Below are positions 43,515-50,769 of a stretch of DNA of 64,000 bases, piece by piece. The notes under the pieces are model-generated. The model saw nothing but the letters and a program-made list of their open reading frames with translations, was not told the origin of the DNA and searched no databases. Source of the DNA: an uncultured Lachnospiraceae bacterium (lineage in GTDB: Bacteria; Bacillota; Clostridia; Lachnospirales; Lachnospiraceae); NCBI GenBank assembly GCA_900317555.1, contig ONHF01000004.1, positions 79,390 to 143,389 on the forward strand, read 5' to 3'. How positions within the stretch are numbered: position 1 is the first letter of the stretch; each line of letters starts with the position of its first letter. The position numbers and the translations under genes were made by a program.

Positions 43515-43886
43515 TCAGTAACGATATTCGGGGTGACTGTCGTATCTGCCCGTCTTCTCGTCGTGGCATTTCTTGCAGAGTGCCTGCCAGTTCGACTCGT
43601 CCCAGAACAGCTTCGGATCCCCACGATGCGGAACCTTGTGATCGACCACGGTCGCCTTCACATACCGGCCGTGCTTCAGGCAGTTCTGACAGAGCGGATG
43701 AACGGCCAGGAATCTCTTCCTTGCCTTCTGCCACTTCGCGTCATATCCGCGCTGTGCTGCCGTCTGCCTGTCATCGTTCGCATGCAATGCCGCATGTTCA
43801 TCGCAGTATTTCTTTCCATGAGGTACGAGCCTCGGGCATCCCGGCTCAGCGCAGGGATGTTTCGGAAATCCAGGCAATGATGTCAC
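43515..43886 (-). CDS. HNH endonuclease
   Basis: A 123-aa protein. Zinc-finger-like CAEPGCPRL..HGKKYCDEH at the N-terminus and CQNCLKHGR...ATVVDHKVPHRGDPKLFWDESNWQALCKKCHDEKT form a complete HNH motif (DHKVPH catalytic His pair). HNH proteins encoded next to terminase assist cos-type DNA packaging in many phages. It starts with GTG just after a terminator, so it is probably the first late gene. Confidence 0.9.
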   Translation of the reverse strand: MTSLPGFPKHPCAEPGCPRLVPHGKKYCDEHAALHANDDRQTAAQRGYDAKWQKARKRFLAVHPLCQNCLKHGRYVKATVVDHKVPHRGDPKLFWDESNWQALCKKCHDEKTGRYDSHPEYRY

Positions 43887-43900
43887 CGTCCTGTTCCACG

Positions 43901-43930
43901 AAAAAAGCCCGGGGAACTGTCCCTGGGCTT
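43901..43930 (-). terminator. Terminator between late regulator and late operon
   Basis: On the minus strand AAGCCCaGGGA and TCCCcGGGCTT pair (one mismatch) around CAGT, followed by TTTTTT. It lies 83 nt after the DUF1492-like gene stop and 15 nt before the HNH start, so early transcripts should end before the packaging genes. Confidence 0.8.
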
Positions 43931-44012
43931 TCTGCTTTATCCTGATTCTCTACTGTAATAATATCAGATTCCCTGAATGAAGTAAGGTGAACCGGACTGC
44001 ACATTACTGCAC

Positions 44013-44480
44013 TCAGCTGTACTCTTTTCTTCCGACTGCAAGAACTTCCTCCTCGATATCCGGATGTTCCTCGAGAATTTCATCAAGGGCAGCAAGTGCC
44101 CGTCCGTGAAGCCGGTAGATCCAGCGAAGGCTGTAATGCATCTCGCCGGCGATGTCCTCCCACGACATATAGTGAATGTAGCGGAGTTCAAGAACGGACT
44201 GGCAGTCCGCGTCGGAAAGCATCCGGATGGTGGAGATCATCCGGTTTCTGACCTCGATCAGTTGCCTGACCTCCGCCCGGATCTTCTCTTCCATTTCCGA
44301 AATCTCGGAGATGCATTTCTCGAAGGGTGCCTCGATCGGATGATTCGGATTGTAGCTTCTCTCAAAACCAGAGCCGGAAACGCTGGTAGAGAGTTCATGC
44401 AGATTATCAATCTGCTTCAGATCCAGACGGATCCGGACGTCAAGCTGTCTGCCACTCAGAAGATATTCCTTTGCCGTCAT
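44013..44480 (-). CDS. Phage late transcription regulator (DUF1492/ArpU-like, sigma-4 HTH)
   Basis: A 155-aa protein starting MTAKEYLLSGRQLDVRI. A long helical middle (SEISEMEEKIRAEVRQLIEVRNRMISTIRML) leads to a sigma-70 region-4-type HTH at about residues 95-140 (CQSVLELRYIHYMSWEDIAGEMHYSLRWIYRLHGRAL). This family sits just upstream of the terminase genes in Firmicutes phages and activates late transcription. Its ATG overlaps the preceding stop. A terminator separates it from the late operon it probably controls. Confidence 0.85.
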   Translation of the reverse strand: MTAKEYLLSGRQLDVRIRLDLKQIDNLHELSTSVSGSGFERSYNPNHPIEAPFEKCISEISEMEEKIRAEVRQLIEVRNRMISTIRMLSDADCQSVLELRYIHYMSWEDIAGEMHYSLRWIYRLHGRALAALDEILEEHPDIEEEVLAVGRKEYS

Positions 44481-44707
44481 TCGCACTCCTCCTTCAGTCT
44501 GTTCAGAAGATATTCTCCATCGACCTTCGTCAGCACCCCGAACCAGGGAGATCTGAAGAACCGTTTGTTCTCCCTGATTACGCCTGCTGCCTCTGCATTT
44601 TTCGGGTTCTTCTTCAGCTTCTTTCTTGCCACGCGGTAATCTCTGCAGGCCTGAAGAATAATGGCGTTCGCCAGGCCTTCGTATCCGTTCAGGTCTTCCT
44701 GCTTCAA
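44477..44707 (-). CDS. Small phage protein, unknown
   Basis: A 76-aa protein starting from TTG (KQEDLNGYEGLANAIILQACRDYR), which overlaps the helicase stop; GGAGAGGAGG is upstream. The basic, helical RDYRVARKKLKKNPKNAEAAG region and the FFRSPWFGVLTKVDGEYLLNRLKEE end recur in early modules of Clostridia phages next to a DEAD helicase. Function unknown. It overlaps the late regulator start by four bases. Confidence 0.65.
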   Translation of the reverse strand: MKQEDLNGYEGLANAIILQACRDYRVARKKLKKNPKNAEAAGVIRENKRFFRSPWFGVLTKVDGEYLLNRLKEECE

Positions 44708-46089
44708 GATTTCTTCGCCTCCTCTCCAAGGTCGGCACGGACGGCAGCAATGAGCGAGTCCTGCGTCAGATTCTTCGTTTTCAGGGCTTCGAGGATCCGC
44801 TCGTCTATTGTGCCTTCCGTGACGATATGCTCGACAATGACTGTCTCCGACTGATGTCCCTGCCGGTAGATTCGATCGATGGTCTGGGTATAGAGTTCCA
44901 GGCTCCACGGGATTCCGAACCAGACGATGCAGTTTCCGTCTTTTGCCCCTTGCAGGTTCAGCCCGTGTCCCGCGCTTGCCGGATGGATGAGCCCGACAGC
45001 GATCTTCCCATCGTTCCACCTGCGGATGCTTTCGTCCGAGTCGATCCGCTCGAACGGGATCTTCCGTTCTGAAAGCCTCCGCTCAATCCTTTCCAGATCG
45101 TGCCGGAACCAGTAGGCCGTGAGAAGCGGTTTCCCGTTTCTTGCTTCGATGATGTCCTCCAGGGCATCCAGCTTACGGTCATGAAGGACCGTGACCTCGC
45201 CCGTGTCGGTATAGACAGCCCCGTTCGCAAGCTGGCTCAGCTTCCCGGTCAGAGCCGCCGCATTCGCGGCTGTGACCTCTCCGTCCTTCATCTGAACAGC
45301 AAGGTCCCGTTTCATCGCCTCATATGTTTTTCTCTCGGAATCCGACATGGAAACCTTCCACTGTGAGGAGACAAGTTCCGGCATCCTCAGGTGATCCTCC
45401 GCCCGCATTGAGATTGTGATGTCAGAGATCTTCTCGTAGATTTTTTCCTCCGCGCCAGACAGGGGCTTGTAGGAATAAACGATCGGCCCGTTCATCCTGT
45501 CCGGCCGAAAATATGCCTCCCTGTACTGTCCAATGAATCTGCCCAGGCGCTTTCCCATGTCAAGGGCACGGAATTCCGCATACAGATCCATGAGCCCGTT
45601 GGAAGACGGTGTTGCGGACAGTCCGACAATCCGGCTGACCTTCGGGCGGATCTTCATCAGCGCACGGAATCGTTTCGACTGCCAGTTCTTGAAGCTTGAA
45701 ATTTCGTCCAAGACGATCATGTCCATGTCAAACGGATATCCGTTCTTCTCGACAAGCCACTGAAGGTTTTCCCTGTTGATGATGCAGATGTCCGTGTCCG
45801 CCTTCAGAGCAGCCAGCCGTTCCTTCTCGGTCCCGGTCGCGACGGAATATGTAAGGTGCCTCGTGTGGTCCCACTTTTTGATTTCATCCGGCCACGAATT
45901 CCTTGCCACCCGCAGCGGCGCCACGACAAGGACCCGGCGGACCTCGAACCGGTCATACATGAGTTCCTCGATGGCGGTCAGAGTGATTGATGTCTTGCCC
46001 AGTCCACAGTCAAGGAAGATGGCTGCGACCGGATGATCCAGGATGAACCGGATCGCGTATTTCTGATAGTCATGAGGACTGTATTTCAT
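44704..46089 (-). CDS. SNF2/DEAD-box helicase
   Basis: A 461-aa superfamily 2 ATPase starting MKYSPHDYQKYAIRFILDHP. The Q-like motif is followed by motif I DCGLGKTSIT near residue 30, Walker B/motif II VLDEIS near 125, motif III GLSATPSSNG near 158 and C-terminal motifs V-VI (ASAGHGLNLQ, IDRIYRQGHQ near 390-420). It probably remodels DNA or protein-DNA complexes during phage replication or recombination. It overlaps the VRR-NUC gene by 20 bases. Confidence 0.92.
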   Translation of the reverse strand: MKYSPHDYQKYAIRFILDHPVAAIFLDCGLGKTSITLTAIEELMYDRFEVRRVLVVAPLRVARNSWPDEIKKWDHTRHLTYSVATGTEKERLAALKADTDICIINRENLQWLVEKNGYPFDMDMIVLDEISSFKNWQSKRFRALMKIRPKVSRIVGLSATPSSNGLMDLYAEFRALDMGKRLGRFIGQYREAYFRPDRMNGPIVYSYKPLSGAEEKIYEKISDITISMRAEDHLRMPELVSSQWKVSMSDSERKTYEAMKRDLAVQMKDGEVTAANAAALTGKLSQLANGAVYTDTGEVTVLHDRKLDALEDIIEARNGKPLLTAYWFRHDLERIERRLSERKIPFERIDSDESIRRWNDGKIAVGLIHPASAGHGLNLQGAKDGNCIVWFGIPWSLELYTQTIDRIYRQGHQSETVIVEHIVTEGTIDERILEALKTKNLTQDSLIAAVRADLGEEAKKS

Positions 46090-46351
46090 CCAGAATCCCT
46101 CCGATCTGCTCTCGTGAATCCAGGACATACACCCGGAAGCCCAGTCTCCGCAGCATACTGTGACGGGATTCCTGCAGCGGCCTGGGCTTTCTGCCAGGCG
46201 CCTTCACTTCGACAAAAGCCATGCGGCCTCCCGGCATCAGAACAAGCCGGTCCGGCATGCCGTCCATTCCCGGCGAGGTGAACTTCAGCGCAATCCCGCC
46301 GCGCTTTCTCGCCTGAACCGTCAGTATCTTCTCCGTCAGTTTTTCCCTCAT
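46070..46351 (-). CDS. VRR-NUC domain nuclease
   Basis: A 93-aa single-domain protein. The GGIALKFTSPGMDGMPDRLVLMPGGRMAFVEVKAPGRKPRPLQ pattern gives the PD-(D/E)XK active site (PDR, EVK). Short VRR-NUC proteins resolve branched DNA such as Holliday junctions or flaps in phage replication. It is between a Cys-rich small protein (ATGA overlap) and the SNF2-like helicase, with which it probably works. Confidence 0.9.
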   Translation of the reverse strand: MREKLTEKILTVQARKRGGIALKFTSPGMDGMPDRLVLMPGGRMAFVEVKAPGRKPRPLQESRHSMLRRLGFRVYVLDSREQIGGILDEIQSS

Positions 46352-46542
46352 GCCTGAACGTCCTTTCCGATGCGAATATGCATCCTGTTCCGATCATTGT
46401 TCGTGCCGAAAATCGCACGCGCACAGGCGGTTTTGCTGCACGGAGTGCAACAGGGAACCTGAAAATCCCTTACGCGCGGATGCATGCACGCATGCTCTTT
46501 CTCCTTCAGAAAAATATTCATGAATAATGAATTCCTGTTCAT
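46348..46542 (-). CDS. Small cysteine-rich protein (64 aa)
   Basis: Starts MNRNSLFMNIFLKEKEH, with GGAGGGAGGG upstream, and ends overlapping the VRR-NUC start. The cluster VPCCTPCSKTAC near residues 29-40 suggests a small zinc site. Function unknown. The strong ribosome site and the overlap with the next gene support it as real. Confidence 0.6.
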   Translation of the reverse strand: MNRNSLFMNIFLKEKEHACMHPRVRDFQVPCCTPCSKTACARAIFGTNNDRNRMHIRIGKDVQA

Positions 46543-46625
46543 CTGTTGCACCCTCCCTCCGGAAGCCCCGCCGCATAAGCCTTTTTCGCTGAACGGGACT
46601 TCCTGAACATGAGATGGAACGAACG

Positions 46626-48974
46626 TCACGGCTTTCTTCCATGCTTTCTCTGCCAGACGCGCTGACGGCCGTAAATGCCTGAAGACATGTACTTTCCGGT
46701 CTTCTCCCAGTCGTCGAAGTGCATCATGATGGCCGTGATGGCATAGCTGTCCGACCGCTGCATGTCCGCCTTCTGCCGGCCGAAACATTCGACCCAGATT
46801 TCCATATTGGAAACCGTCTCTCTGAGAATGACGCCCTTCCGCTTCGTCGGGTCCCCGGCATCCCTGATGTAGTCCAGCCGGTCGTAGACATCCATTTCAT
46901 TCCAGTTGTCCGGCAGCAGGGTATCGAGATAGTCCGCGACAAGGCCTTCCCGGTCGTCATGCTCCAAGGCATCGTTCTGTTCCTTCTCTGCGAGTTCGGA
47001 GAGGTCCGGCGGCAGGTAAAGTTTTTCTCCGTCGGCCGTCTCCTTCACCTCCGCCCATATCTGGTCGATCACATCCTGGGTGATTTCCCACGGATGCTTG
47101 TCAGACTTTCCAGTCACCCGGACGTTCCAGAAGCGGCGGTTCCCGGTAACATCCCTGAGATAGCCGTCCTCCGAGTTCGTGGTTCCGATGAAGACGTTCT
47201 GCCGCGGATGCGGGGATACCCGTCTTCCGAAGGATGCCCTGTACTTGTCATCCTGACGGCTGATAAAGGCCTTGACCTTGTCAACATCGGCTTTCCTCAT
47301 CCCGGCCAGTTCGCCGATCTCGAGGATCCAGTAGCCCTGCAGCTTTTCGGCCGCCGTTTTGTCGTTCATATCTGAGAGAGAAAGGCTGTCCGAATACCAC
47401 TGCATTCCGAGCATGGCAACTGCGGTGGATTTCCCGATTCCCTGCGGTCCGTTCAGGACAATGCAGTAATCGAACTTGATGCCCGGATGCTGTATCCGTT
47501 CATATGCTGCGCAGAGAGTTTTTCTCGTGACCGCCCGCGTGTAGCGGTTGTCTGCCGCCCCGAGATAGTCGATGAAGTAGGTCTCCGCCCTGGGAATTCC
47601 GTCCCATGCCGGAAGGGAGTCGAAGTATCTGCGGATCGGGTGATAGGACCGGTCGTCCGCGACCTTCTGCACAGCCAGCATGTAGTTGCTCTGGCTGAAG
47701 GTTCCGTACCTGTCATCGATGTAATTGATCAGCTGCGCGTCATCAGCGTCGCGCCAGAAGCGCGCCGGATGCTTCCAGGGAACCTCACCGACAATCTCCA
47801 TTCCGTCTGCCAGCTGATTGAAGACGATGCCCTTCAGGTTGCTGTCGTTTTCAAGGATCAGGCGGACGTTCCGGAGCGTGTTCTTCACCTTCCCGGTCTT
47901 CCGGTCATATTCCAGATGCTGCTGCCAGTCTTCCGCATCCTCGCCCGAAAAATCAGCGGACGCTTCCGCCTGTCTCGACCGAAGCGCTTCGGCCTTGACC
48001 TCCGGCAGCGTCATGGCGAAGCTGCACATCTGGTCGAAGCTTCCCTTCTCGTCCCCGAAGCGGTGGATCCGAACGATGTCGAAGGCATTGCAGAGTTTCA
48101 TGCAGGCCGGGTCCTTTGCATGGTGGCTGTAGACGAACTTTCCGTCGTCCTTGATCTCCACGCCCGGAAGGCTGTCTGACTCGACGAGGTGCCAGCGGTC
48201 TTCGCGGTCGGTGGGTTCATAGACATCCGGCAGAAACTTCTCCAGAGCCTTTGAGATCGGATAATATGCACGGTTGAAGAATCCGACGATGCCGTCCTTT
48301 GTAAGCGGATCCTGAACGGCGGCCGCTCCGGGTCTTCCGGCCTTCGTCTCCCTGGGAGAACAGGGCAGATAGATCGGATCCTTCCATCCGGGATGGCCGG
48401 CCAGATACCTGTCCGGATCCAGCCAGTCACCGTAGGCTTCCTTGAAGACGTATTCTCCGTCGCTCGGCGTGCTTGGCCAGTACATGAGCTGGTTCGGACG
48501 AAACGAGACCGGATCGAACCATTCCATGCCGATCTCCGATGCGATGTAGCGCGAAATGGCGTTGAACTCGTCCGGCGTCATGTCCCGCATTGACGGAATA
48601 ATGATCCGCGCCCTCGGAGCATCCGGCGTGCTGCTGTGCGTCGTGTACATGAACGCCTCGAAGGGAATCCGGCTCTCGAACCCGTCGATCAGTTCCCGGG
48701 GAACATGATCCCCGTCAAGGGCGATGCATGACCGGCTTTCGACTTCGTTTGCAAGCCGTCGTGTTCCCTTCAGCGTTCCGGCGACGAAGCCGCCGTGATC
48801 CTTGGCCCGCTGCTTCTCTTCCTTTGTAAAGGTCTTGTATTCGGCCGTCGTCTCCGGCGTACGCATGGTGGTCTTCATCTTCTCCAGGAGATCTTTGTAG
48901 TCGATCTTCCTGTTGACCCACCGCTTTGCCTGGCAGCTGTTTCCGCAGGCAATGGCTAATTCGCGCGTGAACAT
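46626..48974 (-). CDS. VapE-family primase/helicase-like replication protein
   Basis: A 782-aa protein. The N-terminal ~300 residues form a primase-polymerase-like region (SCIALDGDHV, THSSTPDAPRARIIIPS, LMYWPS). Residues ~430-680 are the virulence-associated E (VapE) P-loop domain with Walker A NGPQGIGKST near 507, EIGELAGMRKADVDKVKAFIS and FIGTTN.EDGYLRD.TGNRRFW. It probably primes and unwinds phage DNA with the family A polymerase. Its ATG overlaps the TAA of the upstream gene. Confidence 0.93.
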   Translation of the reverse strand: MFTRELAIACGNSCQAKRWVNRKIDYKDLLEKMKTTMRTPETTAEYKTFTKEEKQRAKDHGGFVAGTLKGTRRLANEVESRSCIALDGDHVPRELIDGFESRIPFEAFMYTTHSSTPDAPRARIIIPSMRDMTPDEFNAISRYIASEIGMEWFDPVSFRPNQLMYWPSTPSDGEYVFKEAYGDWLDPDRYLAGHPGWKDPIYLPCSPRETKAGRPGAAAVQDPLTKDGIVGFFNRAYYPISKALEKFLPDVYEPTDREDRWHLVESDSLPGVEIKDDGKFVYSHHAKDPACMKLCNAFDIVRIHRFGDEKGSFDQMCSFAMTLPEVKAEALRSRQAEASADFSGEDAEDWQQHLEYDRKTGKVKNTLRNVRLILENDSNLKGIVFNQLADGMEIVGEVPWKHPARFWRDADDAQLINYIDDRYGTFSQSNYMLAVQKVADDRSYHPIRRYFDSLPAWDGIPRAETYFIDYLGAADNRYTRAVTRKTLCAAYERIQHPGIKFDYCIVLNGPQGIGKSTAVAMLGMQWYSDSLSLSDMNDKTAAEKLQGYWILEIGELAGMRKADVDKVKAFISRQDDKYRASFGRRVSPHPRQNVFIGTTNSEDGYLRDVTGNRRFWNVRVTGKSDKHPWEITQDVIDQIWAEVKETADGEKLYLPPDLSELAEKEQNDALEHDDREGLVADYLDTLLPDNWNEMDVYDRLDYIRDAGDPTKRKGVILRETVSNMEIWVECFGRQKADMQRSDSYAITAIMMHFDDWEKTGKYMSSGIYGRQRVWQRKHGRKP

Positions 48975-49396
48975 TATTCTTCCTCCCCTGTTTCGTGGCA
49001 GTCTTCATCGAACCGGCGGATCGGCATGCCCTTCCTCTCCGCCTGCCGGATTTCGGCCTCCATGCCTTCCGTGACCGTGCTGCCGAACACCCACAGTTCC
49101 GCGGTCTTTGACAGCAATGCCCGGTCCATGAACAGCACAAGATCCCGCTCCTCCGGCTCACGGATGATTCCGTCCAGCATCAGATGCGGGCACAGCGGAA
49201 TCCGTCCCTGGTCGATGACAAACCGTGCATACCGTTTTGCTTTTTCAATGTTTCGTGAAACGTCGCCCGAATACGGCGAGCAGAGATAGATGATGGGCAT
49301 GAAGGGGAACACGGTCCCGTACGCGGACCGGATGGCTTCGAACGCCGTCGGATCGCGGTACCCTTCATGATTCCGGACGGTCAGCTTGTCTTCCAC
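48974..49396 (-). CDS. DUF4406/DUF7768-like (nucleoside deoxyribosyltransferase fold)
   Basis: A 140-aa protein starting from GTG (EDKLTVRNHEGYRDP), with AAGGAGGTG upstream. IIYLCSPYSGDVSRNIEKAKRYARFVIDQGRIPLCPHLM and ELWVFGSTVTEGMEAEI fit the small phage-borne nucleoside 2-deoxyribosyltransferase-like family. It could act on nucleotide pools or modified nucleotides; the substrate is unknown. It is preceded by bipartite motif copy B at 42 nt, so it probably heads the VapE transcript. Confidence 0.8.
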   Translation of the reverse strand: MEDKLTVRNHEGYRDPTAFEAIRSAYGTVFPFMPIIYLCSPYSGDVSRNIEKAKRYARFVIDQGRIPLCPHLMLDGIIREPEERDLVLFMDRALLSKTAELWVFGSTVTEGMEAEIRQAERKGMPIRRFDEDCHETGEEE

Positions 49397-49438
49397 ATGA
49401 GCACCTCCTTGAAATGGCAGTCGCCTGCTTCACTGCTT

Positions 49439-49466
49439 CAAGGACACGATGAACAGAAATCACAAC
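49439..49466 (-). promoter_or_regulatory. Bipartite prophage motif, copy B
   Basis: GTTGTGA, 13 nt, TGTCCTTG on the minus strand, followed by AAGCAGTGA as in copy C. An AT-rich tract (AAAAAAAATTC) lies just upstream. It ends 42 nt before the GTG start of the DUF4406-like gene. Confidence 0.78.
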
Positions 49467-49530
49467 TGAACAGAGGAATTTTTTTTGAAATGGATGGGAT
49501 TTTTGATGAATATGAAGGATAATGAGAAAA

Positions 49531-49564
49531 GAAACAGGCGCGCACCCTTTCGGATACGCGCCTG
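49531..49564 (-). terminator. Terminator after the 30-aa ORF
   Basis: On the minus strand CAGGCGCG pairs with CGCGCCTG, with a partly paired 14-nt interior, followed by TTTCTTTTCTC. It is about 20 nt after the 30-aa ORF stop. Confidence 0.75.
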
Positions 49565-49583
49565 CCCCGCAGTCACCTGAGGA

Positions 49584-49676
49584 TTATTTCTTATCGAACA
49601 CATCAATGATGCGAAGGATAATCTTCTCCACAGTGTGAATTGCTTCGATGATGACTTCGTCGCTCATGTTATTCAT
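49584..49676 (-). CDS. Small ORF, 30 aa
   Basis: MNNMSDEVIIEAIHTVEKII... with AAGGAGG six bases upstream. Amphipathic helical and without cysteine. It lies between the terminator at 49531 and the divergent plus-strand gene. Ribosome site and terminator support translation; function unknown. It could belong with the divergent gene as a small partner or antitoxin, which is untested. Confidence 0.5.
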   Translation of the reverse strand: MNNMSDEVIIEAIHTVEKIILRIIDVFDKK

Positions 49677-49786
49677 GGCAACCTCCTTGTGAAAGTGTTT
49701 TGACAACAGGCTACAGAATGAGGTCATCATCAATGATAATAATATTCCGCCGAATAAATTCGCGCAAGCTGCAGGAGGAAAAAAGC

Positions 49787-50728
49787 ATGAGCATTCCCTA
49801 TAACGACGAAGCCTATGAGGCTGTCATAAAAATAATTCTGAACGATATCTATTATGTGCCTGGACTTTCACTGGATACAAAAATTTCAAGACTCCGTACT
49901 TATACTGAAATCATTCTGCGGCGTCTGCTTGGCTGGCCAATGGGCAAAGAACTGACCCTCGGGGATAAAAATATAACTGCTGAGTTGAAGCGAAAAGGCT
50001 ATACAGAGGATATCTTCCGCCATGCTCTGAGAACCATTAATCGCCGCGGAAGCAATCGAACTCATACGCAGATAACGACTCCGGCAACTGATCAGGAATA
50101 TCAAAATGTCGAACAGAGCCTTCTGAACCTCTATGGCTATTTGTTTTATGTCTTCTTCCGGAAGTATCCCTTCGGATCCAACCCTGATATTATGTCAAAA
50201 TTCTCACTGCTCCCGCCGGTTATCCGATACATTGCGCTGAACGAACTGTATAAAAAGGATCCGCTGAACATCAATGTCATCGACAAGCTTTCCCTCGCCA
50301 TCATGAAGGCATTCAGTCTGGAAAGAGCCCTGGCATGGCTGGAGGAGAACAGGGAGGCTCTCAGCAAAATCTCTTCTGTCACGGATGCCGACAGAAAGGC
50401 TCTGATCGGATTATTCGGACTTGAGCAGGGAAATCAGATTGCCGATATGGGTGGGGACATGTACAGCCAATGCCGCACCAGAGTCATTCAGGTTGCCGAA
50501 CTGCGGAATAACGGCGGTATCTCCTATGATTCCTTTGAAACGGCTCTGAAGTACTACAAAGAGAACGGCATCGTTGAAGGTGACACCTCGGATGTGAAGG
50601 AATTCAACGACCTGATGGCCTTCGTGTACATCGGCCGGAAGGAAGCCGAGGAGCAGATTGCCTCCCTGGATGAGAGCCAGTATATAATCAACAGCATCAC
50701 CTGGGTTCTCCCTCCTGAACAGGCATAA
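49787..50728 (+). CDS. Plus-strand insertion gene, unknown (DUF4145/HEPN-like start)
   Basis: A 313-aa soluble, mostly helical protein starting MSIPYNDEAYEAV, preceded by AGGAGG. The N-terminal LDTKISRLRTYTEIILRRLLGWP segment is reminiscent of DUF4145-type helical domains; no R-x4-6-H HEPN active site is clear. It is the only plus-strand gene among leftward prophage genes from 14.8 to 56 kb, AT-richer than its neighbours, and ends in a bidirectional terminator. These are marks of a separately acquired 'moron' gene, possibly anti-phage. Function unknown. Confidence 0.75.
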   Translation: MSIPYNDEAYEAVIKIILNDIYYVPGLSLDTKISRLRTYTEIILRRLLGWPMGKELTLGDKNITAELKRKGYTEDIFRHALRTINRRGSNRTHTQITTPATDQEYQNVEQSLLNLYGYLFYVFFRKYPFGSNPDIMSKFSLLPPVIRYIALNELYKKDPLNINVIDKLSLAIMKAFSLERALAWLEENREALSKISSVTDADRKALIGLFGLEQGNQIADMGGDMYSQCRTRVIQVAELRNNGGISYDSFETALKYYKENGIVEGDTSDVKEFNDLMAFVYIGRKEAEEQIASLDESQYIINSITWVLPPEQA

Positions 50729-50734
50729 AATAAA

Positions 50735-50769
50735 GGCCGGACACCACACGATGCCCGGCCCGATTTTTT
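50735..50769 (+). terminator. Bidirectional terminator between the plus-strand gene and DNA polymerase
   Basis: The stem GGCCGG/CCGGCC (extending through CGGGC with mismatches) has TTTTTT on the plus side and TTTATTTTAT on the minus side. It serves both the plus-strand gene and the convergent DNA polymerase gene whose stop codon it touches. Confidence 0.85.
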
